Shown: positions 32,599 through 41,755, counted from the stretch's first letter. The stretch is DNA of 64,000 bases from Methylobacterium sp. J-070 (GCF_022829385.1 NZ_JAKSXX010000053.1:1-64000); one strand, 5' to 3'. Numbers and translations: made by a program. The notes: generated from the sequence alone by a model not told the origin.

Positions 32599-33321
32599 GT
32601 GATCGAAACGGTGATGATCTTCGTGCTGGGCTTCCTGGCGGCGAGCCTGTGCGGCCTGCTGCTGCTGCCGGCCGTCAACGCCCGGGCCGCCCGCCTGGAG
32701 CGCCGCCGGGCCGAGGCCCGCCTGCCCCTGTCGCCGGCCGAGATCGCCGCCGAGCGCGACTTCCTGCGCGCGCAGTTCGCCGTCCAGCAGCGCCGCCTGG
32801 AGCGTCGGGTCGAGACCGTGGAGGCCAGGCGCCAGGCCGACATGGCGGCGATCGGCGCCGGGACGATGCGGGCCGCCGCCCTGGCCCGCGACGTCGCCGC
32901 CCGCGAAGCCGAGATCGCCCAGGCCCAGGCCAAGACCCGGGAGCTCGAGACCGAACTCGCCGTCGTCCGCGAGGACGGCACGGCGAGCCTCGCGACGCTC
33001 CTGGCCCTCGAGGAGGCGCACGCCGATCTGCTCGACAGCCTTCTGGCCCTGCGGCAGGGCGCGTCCCCTGCGGGCGACCTCGACGCGGGGGCCCTGGCGG
33101 CCGAGCGCGACGACCTGCGCGCCAGCCTGAAGGCGGCCGAGGACGCCCTCGCCCTCACGCTGGCGGACCGGCAGGCGGAGCGCCCTGCGGACGGACAGGC
33201 CGGGATCGAGCGGGAGAACGCCGATCTGCGCCGGCGAATCGCGGACGTCGCCGACGCGCTCACGAGCCCCGGGCGGCTGCCGCGGGCCGCCTACCCGGTT
33301 GCGCAACCGGAGCGTGTCTGA
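32599..33321 (+). CDS. Membrane-anchored coiled-coil protein
   Basis: The 240-residue protein has one N-terminal membrane span (MIETVMIFVLGFLAASLCGL) and then a long Ala/Arg/Glu-rich coiled coil (residues about 30-140 and 165-220, for example RREAEIAQAQAKTREL in part). It starts with GTG 32599, which has a weak ribosome site. Proteins of this form are common in Rhizobiales, without a known role, and possibly act in envelope or cell-division organisation. The shape is inferred; no domain is recognised. Confidence 0.65.
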   Translation: MIETVMIFVLGFLAASLCGLLLLPAVNARAARLERRRAEARLPLSPAEIAAERDFLRAQFAVQQRRLERRVETVEARRQADMAAIGAGTMRAAALARDVAAREAEIAQAQAKTRELETELAVVREDGTASLATLLALEEAHADLLDSLLALRQGASPAGDLDAGALAAERDDLRASLKAAEDALALTLADRQAERPADGQAGIERENADLRRRIADVADALTSPGRLPRAAYPVAQPERV

Positions 33322-33464
33322 GCCCATGACCATCCGGGAGCGGGCCGTCGCGGGGCGGCCCGGGCCCGAACTCTCCGGGGATCGCCTTGTTTCGACCACG
33401 CAAAGGCATCATCGCAGCCGGGACCCTTCCCGCACGTTTCACGGTCAAGACGGTACGGATACCC

Positions 33465-33767
33465 ATGCGCCTGAAGCCGATCATCCTCGCCCTCGCGGCG
33501 GCCTCCGCCCTGACCTTGCCGGCCTCGGCGCAGCAGTCGAAGCGCGGCAACGAAACCCTGAAAAAGTACTGCACCGGCGATTATCTGACCTATTGCGGCA
33601 ACCTCGCCCCCGATGATCCCGCCACCGACGCCTGCTTCCAGAAAAACTGGAAGAAGCTCAGCGAGAACTGCCGCCGCGCCATCGATGCCTACGAGGCCGA
33701 GCAGGGCCAGAACGCGCCGGCCAAGGGCCGTCAGGGCGCCCAGGGCAGCAAGGAACGCCGGGGCTGA
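33465..33767 (+). CDS. Small exported cysteine-rich protein
   Basis: The 100-residue protein has a Sec signal peptide (MRLKPIILALAAASALTLPA, cleavage after SAQ) and one cysteine-rich repeat: LKKYCTGDYLTYCGNLAPDD then ACFQKNWKKLSENCRRAI. Four cysteines in this spacing match the cysteine-rich (GLG1-type) repeat, which forms two disulfides. The tail is a basic low-complexity stretch. ATG 33465 is preferred over 33387 because the signal peptide then starts at residue 1. The role in the periplasm is not known. Confidence 0.7.
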   Translation: MRLKPIILALAAASALTLPASAQQSKRGNETLKKYCTGDYLTYCGNLAPDDPATDACFQKNWKKLSENCRRAIDAYEAEQGQNAPAKGRQGAQGSKERRG

Positions 33768-33897
33768 CGGCGGACCCCGGTCCCGTGAAGGTCCGTCCTG
33801 TGGCGCCCGCGCGCTCGCGCCCGGGCGCTGCAACGGCTAAGGTCGCGCTCCCGCCGGCCCTCGCGTGCCGGCGCCGAGCCCGCCGGACCCTCGCGCG

Positions 33898-34251
33898 ATG
33901 TTGTCGACTCCCCTCCTGAAACTCCTGGCCGCGTCCGGCCTCATCGCCCTGGCGGTCTCCGCCTGCGGGCGACGCGGCGCCCTCGAGCCGCCCCAGACGT
34001 CGGCGCCCGCCGCGCCGGCCTCCGCGCAGGCGGGCTCGGACACGGTGAACGGCCGCAGGACCCTGCCGGTCTCGGTGGGCCTCGGCGGCGGCGCGCCCGA
34101 GCCGGACGCCGCCGCGGTCCGCGCGGGCGACGAGCTGTCGTTGGCGGCGGTGCCGCCCGGCGGCACCGATGCGCCGGTGGAGACCAGCCGCGGCGCCCGG
34201 CGGGGCTACCGCGTCCCGAAGGAGCCTTTCCTTCTCGACCCGCTGCTGTAG
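33898..34251 (+). CDS. lptM: LptM-like lipoprotein
   Basis: The 117-residue protein has a lipoprotein signal (LLKLLAASGLIALAVSACGR RG form) with the lipidated Cys in AVSACG followed by RRGALEPP, the LptM/YifL hallmark. LptM helps mature the LptD/E lipopolysaccharide translocon at the outer membrane. The rest is Ala/Pro/Gly-rich and ends KEPFLLDPLL, the usual alphaproteobacterial C-terminus. It is followed by lysA, the normal neighbour. The argH gene often found upstream is not here. Confidence 0.85.
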   Translation: MLSTPLLKLLAASGLIALAVSACGRRGALEPPQTSAPAAPASAQAGSDTVNGRRTLPVSVGLGGGAPEPDAAAVRAGDELSLAAVPPGGTDAPVETSRGARRGYRVPKEPFLLDPLL

Positions 34252-34380
34252 ACGGCAGGAGCGAAGCGCCACCCGGCACCGCCTCGCGGTGCGGAGCCCG
34301 GCCGGCGAGGCGCCGGCTTCGGCGGCCGGGTGCTTCAGGGGACGCGGCGCGCCCGGGCGCGCAGACGAGACACGGCCGAG

Positions 34381-35649
34381 ATGCATCATTTCCAATACCG
34401 CGACGGGCGCCTGCACGCCGAGGACGTCGACCTGACCGGCCTCGCCGCTGTGGTCGGCACCCCGTTCTACTGCTACAGCACCGCCACCCTGGAGCGGCAT
34501 TACCGCGTGTTCGCGGAGGCCTTCGCGGGCGACGACGCGCTGGTCTGCTTCGCCATGAAGGCGAATTCGAACCAGGCCGTGCTGCGGACGCTGGCGGCCC
34601 AGGGCGCCGGCATGGACATCGTCTCGGGGGGCGAGCTGCACCGGGCGCTGGCGGCCGGGGTCGATCCCGGGAAAATCGTCTTCTCGGGCGTCGGCAAGAC
34701 CCGCGCCGAGATGGAGGCCGCGCTCAAGGCCGGCATCTACTGCTTCAATGTCGAGAGCGAGCCGGAGCTCGCGGCCCTGTCGGCGGCGGCGGTCGGCCTC
34801 GGCGTCACGGCGCCGGTCTCGATCCGGGTGAATCCGGACGTCGATGCCGGCACGCACGCCAAGATCTCCACCGGCAAGTCCGAGAACAAGTTCGGCATTC
34901 CGATCAACCGGGCACCCGCGGTCTATGCCGCCGCCGCGTCGCTGCCGGGCCTCGCGGTGCACGGCGTCGACATGCATATCGGCAGCCAGATCACCGATCT
35001 CGCGCCCTTCGCCGACGCGGCGCGCCTGCTCGCCGGCCTCGCCCGGCAGCTCCTGGCGGCGGGCCATCCCCTGCGCCACATCGACTTCGGCGGCGGCCTC
35101 GGGATCCCCTACCGCGACGACAACGCCCCGCCCCCGGACCCGGCCGCCCTGGCGGCGACGCTCCGGCCGCATTTCGCCCCGCTGGGTCTGAGGCCGGTCT
35201 TCGAGATCGGCCGGATGATCGCCGGCAATGCCGGGATCCTGGTGACCCGGGTGCTGTACGTGAAGCGGACGGAGGGGCGCACCTTCGTGATCGTCGACGC
35301 GGCGATGAACGACCTGATCCGCCCGACGCTGTACGAGGCGTATCACGGCCTGCGCCCGGTCATCGCGCCGGGTCCCGACGCACCGCGCCTCGTCGCCGAC
35401 GTGGTCGGCCCCGTCTGCGAGAGCGGCGACTATCTCGCCCTCGGCCGCGAGATGGCGGCCGTGACGGCCGGCGACCTGATCGCCGTCATGAGCGCGGGCG
35501 CCTACGGGGCGGTCCAGTCCTGCACCTACAACACCCGGCCGCTGGTGCCGGAGGTGCTGGTGCGGGGCACGCGCGCCGCCGTGGTCCGGCCGCGGGTCGA
35601 GGTCGAGGCCCTCGTGGCCCTCGATCGCGTACCGGACTGGCTCGCGTGA
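34381..35649 (+). CDS. lysA: Diaminopimelate decarboxylase
   Basis: The 422-residue protein is a fold-III PLP enzyme: K60 in CFAMKANSNQAVL binds PLP, HGVDMHIGSQITD and HIDFGGGLGIPY are the substrate and phosphate-binding parts, VCESGDYLA carries the other-subunit Cys, and SAGAYGAVQSCTYN is the conserved C-terminal motif. It makes L-lysine from meso-diaminopimelate. A hairpin-forming GC-rich stretch (34285-34320) separates it from lptM. It overlaps the glycosyltransferase start by 4 nt. Confidence 0.93.
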   Translation: MHHFQYRDGRLHAEDVDLTGLAAVVGTPFYCYSTATLERHYRVFAEAFAGDDALVCFAMKANSNQAVLRTLAAQGAGMDIVSGGELHRALAAGVDPGKIVFSGVGKTRAEMEAALKAGIYCFNVESEPELAALSAAAVGLGVTAPVSIRVNPDVDAGTHAKISTGKSENKFGIPINRAPAVYAAAASLPGLAVHGVDMHIGSQITDLAPFADAARLLAGLARQLLAAGHPLRHIDFGGGLGIPYRDDNAPPPDPAALAATLRPHFAPLGLRPVFEIGRMIAGNAGILVTRVLYVKRTEGRTFVIVDAAMNDLIRPTLYEAYHGLRPVIAPGPDAPRLVADVVGPVCESGDYLALGREMAAVTAGDLIAVMSAGAYGAVQSCTYNTRPLVPEVLVRGTRAAVVRPRVEVEALVALDRVPDWLA

Positions 35650-36503
35650 CCCCCGGGGCCGCGGCGGGCGCCCCACCGGCGGGTGATCGCCGAGCCGGGA
35701 GCCTGCCGCTCTCGATCTTCCTCATCGCCCACAACGAGGCGGACCGGATCGGCGCGACGATCCGGGCGGTGCGCGCCCTGAGCGACGACATCGTGGTGGT
35801 CGATTCCGGCTCCACCGACGGCACCCCGGCGCTCGCCACCGCGCTGGGCGCGCGGGTGATCCACAATCCCTGGCCGGGCTACGGCCGGCAGAAGCGCTTC
35901 GCCGAGGAGCAGTGCCGGCACGTCTGGCTCCTGAACCTCGACGCCGACGAGGTCGTGCCGGAGGCGCTCGCCCGGGAGATCCGCGGCCTGTTCGCGTCGG
36001 GGGAGCCGCGCCGGCCGGCGTGGCGGATCGGCATCGCCGAGGTCTTCCCCGGGGAGGCGCGCCCGCACCCGCTGGCCTACCGGCTGACCCCGGTGCGGCT
36101 CTACCGGAAGGACCGGGGGCGCTACGCCCCCTCCCCGGTCCACGACCGGGTCGTGCTGGAGCCCGGGGTGAGGCCGGGGCGGCTCCGGGGCGTGATCCAC
36201 CACTTCTCGGTGCGCTCGCTCGGCGACCAGCTGGACAAGCTCAACCGCTATTCCGACCGGCAGGCGGACGACCTCGCGGCCCGGGGGGTGACGATCCCGG
36301 GCTGGCGGGTGTTCGTCGAGCTGCCGGGCAACTTCCTGAAGGCCTATCTCGGCCGGCGCCACTTCGTGCGCGGCACCTACGGCTTCCTGACCGCGATGAA
36401 CTACGCGATCTCGCGCCACCTGCGCGTCGCCAAGCACTACGAGCGCCGCCGCCTCGCCGCCGCCAGCCGGGATCGGGTTGACCCGTCCGATCCGACCTTC
36501 TAG
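35646..36503 (+). CDS. Family 2 glycosyltransferase (WaaE/KdtX-like)
   Basis: The 285-residue protein is a GT-A fold glycosyltransferase: LSIFLIAHNEADRIGATIRA, VVVDSGSTDGTPALA, and LLNLDADEVVPEAL with the DxD motif. The downstream RLYRKDRGRYAPSPVHDRVV and HHFSVRSLGDQLDKLNRYSD resemble WaaE/KdtX-type enzymes that add a sugar to the lipopolysaccharide inner core. GTG 35646 overlaps the lysA stop (GTGA). An envelope role fits the neighbouring lptM. Confidence 0.82.
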   Translation: MTPGAAAGAPPAGDRRAGSLPLSIFLIAHNEADRIGATIRAVRALSDDIVVVDSGSTDGTPALATALGARVIHNPWPGYGRQKRFAEEQCRHVWLLNLDADEVVPEALAREIRGLFASGEPRRPAWRIGIAEVFPGEARPHPLAYRLTPVRLYRKDRGRYAPSPVHDRVVLEPGVRPGRLRGVIHHFSVRSLGDQLDKLNRYSDRQADDLAARGVTIPGWRVFVELPGNFLKAYLGRRHFVRGTYGFLTAMNYAISRHLRVAKHYERRRLAAASRDRVDPSDPTF

Positions 36504-36515
36504 AGCCAGAGCGCC

Positions 36516-36607
36516 GGAGACGTGGCCGAGCGGCTGAAGGCACTCGTTTGCTAAATGAGCATGCCCCGAAAGGGGTATCGAGGGTTCGAATCCCTCCGTC
36601 TCCGCCA
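36516..36607 (+). tRNA. tRNA-Ser (anticodon GCT)
   Basis: The 92-nt class II tRNA has acceptor GGAGACG/CGTCTCC, an anticodon loop TTGCTAA with GCT at 36550-36552, a long variable arm (GCCCC...GGGGT), T loop TTCGAAT and encoded CCA. It decodes AGC/AGU. A gene remnant starts right after it, making it a candidate boundary of the variable region downstream. Confidence 0.95.
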
Positions 36608-36689
36608 AATAGCCCATTGAAATCATTGATATATTCCGCCTTCTGGCGGACCCTGGACGTCACACCGCCCCGTGACAGCCAGGACCTCG

Positions 36690-36958
36690 CCCGGCCGCAC
36701 GACGGGGCGACCGTCGTCGTGCCCCGCCACGCTCCGCATCCGGACAGCCTGCCATCTCGGCACGCCGATCTCGACTGGTGCGACGCGTCCGACCTGTCGG
36801 GGCTGATCGAGGAGCGTGGCCCGGACCTGTGGGCTCACGGCCACGTCCACCGGCATGCCGATTACCGGGTGGGGCGCACCCGCATCGTCTGCAACCCGCG
36901 TGGGCATGCCGACGAGGGGACCGACTTCATCCCCGACATAATCGCCGAGGTCGAGTAA
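36690..36958 (+). pseudogene. C-terminal remnant of a metallophosphoesterase
   Basis: An open stretch in frame with the 36958 stop encodes GATVVVPRHAPHPDSL, then RHADLDWCDASDLSGLIEER, LWAHGHVHRHADYRVGRTRI and CNPRGHADEGTDFIPD. This is the C-terminal third of a calcineurin-like phosphoesterase; the GHVH metal-binding motif is intact, but the first half, with the other metal ligands, is missing. The frame runs back into tRNA-Ser without a start. The remnant lies directly downstream of the tRNA, as expected where an insertion and deletion replaced the 5' part. Confidence 0.75.
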
Positions 36959-37101
36959 CCATCACAGACAGCAGTGCGCGCCGTAAGACCGATGACATCG
37001 ACCAAAACACACTCCCGCCGGTGGCGAGACGATAGGGTAAAACGCCGTTCCATCCCCATCTACGAGGCGTAGGGGCGGATCGCTCCGATGGGGAAGCGAC
37101 A

Positions 37102-37626
37102 ATGAGCGGCGAGAAGGCGGTGCTGGCAGGCGGCTGCTTCTGGGGCATGCAGGACCTCATCCGACGCCAGGAGGGTGTGATATCGACCCGCGTCGGCTAC
37201 ACGGGCGGCGACGTGCCGAACGCGACCTATCGCAACCACGGCTCGCACGCCGAAGCCATCGAGATCACCTACGATCCGGCCAGGACGAGCTTCCGCCGCA
37301 TGCTGGAATTCTTCTTCCAGATCCACGATCCCACGACGCTGAACCGGCAGGGGAACGACCGGGGTGCAAGCTACCGCTCGGCGATCTTCTACGGGGACGA
37401 TGACCAGCGGCAGGTGGCCGAGGACACCATCGCCGATGTCGACGCCTCCGGCTTGTGGCCCGGGAAGGTGGTCACCGAAGTGGTTCCGGCGGGTCCGTTC
37501 TGGGAAGCGGAACCGGAGCATCAGGACTACTTGGAGCGCCGCCCCGACGGGTACACCTGCCACTTCGTCAGACCACAGTGGGTGTTGCCAGTCAGGTCTC
37601 CGGCCACTCAGGAAAGCCGAGGCTGA
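37102..37626 (+). CDS. msrA: Peptide methionine-S-sulfoxide reductase
   Basis: The 174-residue protein is MsrA: catalytic C12 in [12 protein letters not shown], then [26 protein letters not shown] and [16 protein letters not shown]. It reduces the S epimer of methionine sulfoxide in oxidised proteins. The usual resolving cysteines near the C-terminus are absent (no Cys after CHFVRPQW), so recycling may use another partner. ATG 37102 has GGGGAAGCG upstream. A perfect palindrome overlaps its stop. Confidence 0.9.
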   Translation: MSGEKAVLAGGCFWGMQDLIRRQEGVISTRVGYTGGDVPNATYRNHGSHAEAIEITYDPARTSFRRMLEFFFQIHDPTTLNRQGNDRGASYRSAIFYGDDDQRQVAEDTIADVDASGLWPGKVVTEVVPAGPFWEAEPEHQDYLERRPDGYTCHFVRPQWVLPVRSPATQESRG

Positions 37627-37639
37627 TCGCGCGATCAGC
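37622..37639. repeat. Perfect 18-bp palindrome over msrA stop
   Basis: GCTGATCGCGCGATCAGC is a perfect 18-bp palindrome that includes the msrA TGA codon. It has no T-run. It could act as a terminator or protein-binding site, or arise by chance from the high GC content. Confidence 0.35.
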
Positions 37640-37788
37640 GAGCGACCGGACGGTTCGACCTCCGTCCGGCGCCGGAGGAAACGGGATAAGGGCGCCGCGC
37701 ATCACCACCCCGTCAGCCGACGGGATCCGCATGCGCCAGCCGGAGACGCAGGAGCCGTAGCAGGCGACCTGCCATAGCCGTTGGGCGC

Positions 37789-39189
37789 TCAGGCTGCCTT
37801 GGAAAGTATCCCGGGCTCGCTCACGGTTGCGAAGAGCAAGTTGAGGCCCTCCGCCAGGGTGGGGTGAGCCAGGATGCCGTCGCGCAGGGCCGTGTAGGGA
37901 AGGCCGCCGAGCATCGCCATCTGCACCGTCGCCACGACCTCGCCAGCCTGGGCGCCCAGCATCGCGAACCCAAGGATGCGGTCGTCGTCGCCGACGAGCG
38001 CCTTCATGAAGCCCGTCCGCTCCGAGAGCGTGCGCGCCCGAGGGACGGCATCCATTGCGAGCCTCGCCAAGCGGTAGGGGATGCCGCCTTGCCCTGCCTC
38101 GCGCTCGCTCAGGCCCACTCGGGCGAACTCGGGCTCGATGAACACGCTGTACGGCACCAGCCGGCCTAGCGTCGTCCGGTCCCCGCCGACGATGCCGCTT
38201 TTCGCCACCCGGTAGTCGTCGAGCGCGACATGGGTGAACATCGGGCTGCCGGCGACCTCGCCCAGCGCCCAGATGCCGGGCGCGCTGGTGGCCAGGCGCT
38301 CGTCGACCTCGATGAAGCCGCGCGCATCGAGCGTCACCTCGGCGATGTCGAGCCCGATATCCCTGGTCATCGGCTCGCGGCCGGCCGCGACGAGGATGTG
38401 CGAACCCGTGAGGCTGCGGCCATCATCGAGCCGGACAGCGACGGTCTCGCCGGAACGGCCGGTGACCCCGGCGGTCCGGGCCTCCAGGGTCAGATGGATA
38501 CCGTCAGCCAGAAATAAGTCCCGGATCGCGGACGCGACGTCGATGTCCTCGCGCCCGGCTAGCTGAGGCCCATGCTCGATGATGGTCACTTCGGCCCCGA
38601 GATGCCGGAAGGCCTGTGCCATCTCCATGCCGATGTAGCCGCCGCCGACCACCAGCAAATGCGCCGGCAGAACGTCGAGCTTCAGCGCCTCGACATGGGT
38701 GAGCGGCGACGCCTCGCGCAGGCCCGGCACCGGCGGGATGGCGGCACGCGTTCCGAGGTTCAGGTAGATGCGTTCCCCCGTGAGCCGACGCGTGCCGCCC
38801 TCGGCCGCAACCTCGATCACCCGGGGCTCGATGAACCGACCCCAGCCGAGCACGAGCTCGAACCCACTCGCGGCGAACGCCTTGGCGTTGACCTCGACCA
38901 TGCCGGCCACGATCTCCGCGGTACGGGCGGCCACGCGGTGCATGTCGATGGCGGGCTCGTCGGGCTGCACGACCCCGAACTCAACCGCGCGCCGGGTCAG
39001 GTGCGCGACCTGGGCGCTGCGGACCAGCGCCTTCGTCGGGATGCAGGCGATGTTGATGCAGGAGCCGCCGATCATCCCGGCCTCGACCACGGCGACGCGC
39101 TTGCCGGCCTTGGCCTGGTCCATCGCCAGCGTCTTACCGGCCTTGCCGCCGCCCAGGATCAGGATGTCGTAGCGTTCGACCGCGTCCAT
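37789..39189 (-). CDS. Flavoprotein disulfide reductase (MerA/Lpd family) 1
   Basis: The 466-residue protein has the FAD motif ILILGGGKAGKTLAM, the redox cysteines C44 and C49 in GGSCINIACIPTK, a second nucleotide-binding motif LLVVGGGYIGMEMAQAF, APGIWALGEVAG, and the dimer-interface His-Glu in LAHPTLAEGL. It reduces a disulfide or metal with NAD(P)H. There is no N-terminal metal-binding domain or C-terminal Cys pair, so mercuric reduction is unlikely; the substrate is unknown. It lies 11 nt past the second reductase gene, in the same operon. Confidence 0.85.
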   Translation of the reverse strand: MDAVERYDILILGGGKAGKTLAMDQAKAGKRVAVVEAGMIGGSCINIACIPTKALVRSAQVAHLTRRAVEFGVVQPDEPAIDMHRVAARTAEIVAGMVEVNAKAFAASGFELVLGWGRFIEPRVIEVAAEGGTRRLTGERIYLNLGTRAAIPPVPGLREASPLTHVEALKLDVLPAHLLVVGGGYIGMEMAQAFRHLGAEVTIIEHGPQLAGREDIDVASAIRDLFLADGIHLTLEARTAGVTGRSGETVAVRLDDGRSLTGSHILVAAGREPMTRDIGLDIAEVTLDARGFIEVDERLATSAPGIWALGEVAGSPMFTHVALDDYRVAKSGIVGGDRTTLGRLVPYSVFIEPEFARVGLSEREAGQGGIPYRLARLAMDAVPRARTLSERTGFMKALVGDDDRILGFAMLGAQAGEVVATVQMAMLGGLPYTALRDGILAHPTLAEGLNLLFATVSEPGILSKAA

Positions 39190-39200
39190 GATGGCCTCCT

Positions 39201-40583
39201 TCACTGACCGAGTGGCTTGAGATCCCCCAGGACGGTCGGGATCAGCTCGGACACGGTGGGGTGGATCGGCACCGCCCATTGCAGGGTCGGTGCGGTCGCG
39301 CCCGCGTTCATCATGTCGAGGATGCCGTGCACGGCCTCGTCGCCGCCGGTGCCCAGGATCGCCGCGCCCAGGATGGCCTGGCTCCCGGCATCCACCAGCA
39401 CCTTCATGAACCCCTTGGTCTCGCCCTTCTCCACGGCGCGGCCCACCCGGGTCATCGGCCGCGTGCCCATCAGCGCCGGGCGGCCGCTCGCGCGCACCTC
39501 GGCTTCGCTCATGCCGACGCGACCTAGAGGCGGGTCGATGTACAGGGCGTAGCCCGGGATGCGGTCGCTGACCCGGCGGCTCGCCCCGTCGAGGAGGTTG
39601 GCGGCCACGATCTCGAAGTCATTGTAGGCCGTGTGGGTGAAGGCGCCTCGCCCGTTGCAATCACCCAGCGCGTAAACGCCCGACACGGTGGTCTGGAGGC
39701 CGTCGTCGACGGTGATGTAGCCGCGGGCGTCCGTGGCGATGCCGGCCGCTTCGAGGCCGAGATCCTCGGTGTTGGGCTGGCGGCCCACGGCGAGCAGCAC
39801 GTGTGAACCGACCACCTCCGGCTCGCCCTCGGTGCAGTTCACCCCGACGGCGACCCCGTCGGCGTGGGGCGCGAACCGGATGCATTCGGCGTCCAACCGC
39901 AGGGCGATGCCCTCGTCGCGCAGGATGCCGGCGACCGCCTCGGAGATGTCCAGGTCCTCACGGCCGACCAGCCGCGGCCCCATCTCCACGACGGTGACCT
40001 GGCTGCCGAAGCGGCGATAGGCTTGGGCGAACTCCAGGCCGATGTAGCTGCCGCCCACCACCACGAGGTGCTCGGGCACCGTATCGAGCTGCAGCAGCGT
40101 CGTGTTGGTCAGGAACGGTACGGCATCGATGCCCGGCAGGGCGGGTACGTGCGCCCGGCCCCCGACGTTGATGAAGATGCGCTCCGCCTCCAGCACCTCG
40201 TCGCCGACCGCCACCGCATGCCCGGATACGAACCGGGCCTGTCCGGTGATGACGGTGCAGCCCTCCATGCCGCGAAGCCACCCCTCGACGCCGGCCCGCG
40301 CCTTGGCGGAGACGCCCTGCTGCCGCGCGGCGACCGCCCGGGCGTCGATGCCCACGGGTCCCTGAAGCACGACGCCGTACTCGGCGGCGCGGCGGGCGAG
40401 GTTGGCTGCGTAGGCGCTCGCCACGAGGGTTTTGGTCGGCATGCAGCCGGTGTTCACGCAGGTGCCGCCGAAGAGCTTGCGCTCGATCACCGCGACCCGC
40501 TGGCCGGCGGCGGTGAGGCGTCCGGCCAGCGGCGGCCCGGCCTGGCCGGCGCCGATGACGATGGCGTCGAACCGGCGCCCCAT
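39201..40583 (-). CDS. Flavoprotein disulfide reductase (MerA/Lpd family) 2
   Basis: The 460-residue paralogue has FAD motif IVIGAGQAGPPLAGRL, redox C42 and C47 in GGTCVNTGCMPTK, the NAD(P)H motif LVVVGGSYIGLEFAQAY, GVYALGDCNGRGAFTHTAYN and the His-Glu at WAVPIHPTVSELIP. It is only moderately like its neighbour, so this is an old duplication or a pair acquired together. Its ATG shares one base with the DUF4126 stop (TGATG). The MerA-like name reflects family similarity; its substrate is not known. Confidence 0.85.
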   Translation of the reverse strand: MGRRFDAIVIGAGQAGPPLAGRLTAAGQRVAVIERKLFGGTCVNTGCMPTKTLVASAYAANLARRAAEYGVVLQGPVGIDARAVAARQQGVSAKARAGVEGWLRGMEGCTVITGQARFVSGHAVAVGDEVLEAERIFINVGGRAHVPALPGIDAVPFLTNTTLLQLDTVPEHLVVVGGSYIGLEFAQAYRRFGSQVTVVEMGPRLVGREDLDISEAVAGILRDEGIALRLDAECIRFAPHADGVAVGVNCTEGEPEVVGSHVLLAVGRQPNTEDLGLEAAGIATDARGYITVDDGLQTTVSGVYALGDCNGRGAFTHTAYNDFEIVAANLLDGASRRVSDRIPGYALYIDPPLGRVGMSEAEVRASGRPALMGTRPMTRVGRAVEKGETKGFMKVLVDAGSQAILGAAILGTGGDEAVHGILDMMNAGATAPTLQWAVPIHPTVSELIPTVLGDLKPLGQ

Positions 40584-41044
40584 CACAGCGCCCCCAGGAT
40601 GAGCGCGCCGCCCAGGACGGCGACCGCATCCTCGATGAGGGCGGCCGACCGGTCCTTGCCGAAGGAGGCCGCGAGGCGTCCTCGCACCTCGGCGCCCCCG
40701 AGGGTCCCGATCACGGCGCCGACGACGCCCGCCACGAGCCCTCCGACGAGCTGCCCGGATGGGATGCCGATTGCCGCTCCGCTCAGGGCGCCGCTGAGTA
40801 GCCGGGGGGCAAACTGCATCGGCACCTTGCGGCTCGGGGTGCTCGGCAGTTGGTCGGTGACGAACTCGCCCAGGGCCAGGACCGTGAACACGTAGGGCGT
40901 GAACCGATAGCCCAGGAAGGCGAGCCAGGAGCCGTCGAGGTTGAGCAAGCCCAGCGCGGCCGCCCAACTGGCGATGGCCGGAGCCGTGAAGGCGCGCAGT
41001 CCGGCGATGACGCCGACGAGCAGTGCGAGAAGGAGCATCGTCAT
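40583..41044 (-). CDS. DUF4126 membrane protein
   Basis: The 153-residue protein matches DUF4126: LLLALLVGVIAGLRAFTAPA, WLAFLGYRFTPYVFTVLALG, ELVTDQLPSTPSRK form, and GALSGAAIGIPSGQLVGGLV. It has about four membrane spans, with glycine-rich repeats typical of this family. Its function is unknown. It is the first gene of the operon with the two flavoprotein reductases, so it may be a membrane partner for them. Confidence 0.75.
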   Translation of the reverse strand: MTMLLLALLVGVIAGLRAFTAPAIASWAAALGLLNLDGSWLAFLGYRFTPYVFTVLALGEFVTDQLPSTPSRKVPMQFAPRLLSGALSGAAIGIPSGQLVGGLVAGVVGAVIGTLGGAEVRGRLAASFGKDRSAALIEDAVAVLGGALILGAL

Positions 41045-41239
41045 GGGTCGGTACCTCCGGGTTCAGATGCAGGTTGCGGACCGCCAAGCCCCTCCGTCGA
41101 TGCGGCGGCATGACAGGACGCCCGCAGTCGATGGATGCGGGACGCGGGAGGTCACCGGAGACGGCCGACCTCTTTCCATGACGGTCTCAGGAGTTCCGCG
41201 GAGGGCCGGCCGAAGGGAGACCCAGCCGTGGCGGCCATC

Positions 41240-41755
41240 TCAGGTGCGGTCGTGCATGCCGAGATAGTCGATCTTGCCGAGGGGGACGCCGAGGTGACGC
41301 AGGATGTCGTAGGCGGTCGTGACGTGGAAGAAGAAGTTCGGCAGCGCGAAGGTCAGAAGGTAGGCGTCGCCTGACAGCGTCGCCTTGAGCGCTCCGCCAC
41401 CGAACGTGATCTCCCGCGCCTCGCTGCCCTCCAGCGCCTCGGGGGTGACCGTCTCCAGGTAAGACACCGTTCGCGTGCACCGGAGGCGCAGATCCTGGAA
41501 GGTCGTCTCCTCGTCCGCGAGGGACGGACCCGACCCGCCGGTGAGGCGCGCGGCCGCGTACTTGGCCGTGTCGCTCGCCCGCTGCACCTGACCCGAGAGG
41601 GGGAACATGTCGGGCGCGAGGCGGGCCGCCACCATGGCGGCGGGATCGACGCCCGCGTCGCGGGCATGGGCCTCGCCCTTGGCGAGCAGGTCCGACAGCA
41701 CACCGAGCCCGCGGGTGAGGACGGGGACCGAGGCTTGGTACATCGAGAGGGGCAT
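41240..41755 (-). CDS. DUF1993 family protein
   Basis: The 171-residue protein belongs to DUF1993: SMYQASVPVLTRGLGVLSDL, DPAAMVAARLAPDMFPLSGQ, VQRASDTAKYAAARLTGGSG and ALPNFFFHVTTAYDILRHLG, then VPLGKIDYLG. The fold is a DinB-like four-helix bundle; the role is unknown. ATG 41755 is chosen as the family start (MPLSMYQASVP); an upstream one at 41794 adds unlikely residues. It is alone, next to a carbonic anhydrase remnant. Confidence 0.8.
   Translation of the reverse strand: MPLSMYQASVPVLTRGLGVLSDLLAKGEAHARDAGVDPAAMVAARLAPDMFPLSGQVQRASDTAKYAAARLTGGSGPSLADEETTFQDLRLRCTRTVSYLETVTPEALEGSEAREITFGGGALKATLSGDAYLLTFALPNFFFHVTTAYDILRHLGVPLGKIDYLGMHDRT

Noticed and set aside
33658..35676. A 672-codon minus-strand frame
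   Set aside because: It is antisense to lptM and lysA and has no recognisable domain.
36516..36607. tRNA-Ser as the attachment site of a currently mobile island
   Set aside because: No integrase gene and no second tRNA-Ser end were seen to the right, so only an old junction is proposed.
39201..40583. Mercuric reductase
   Set aside because: It lacks the N-terminal heavy-metal domain and the C-terminal Cys pair, and no other mer gene is near.
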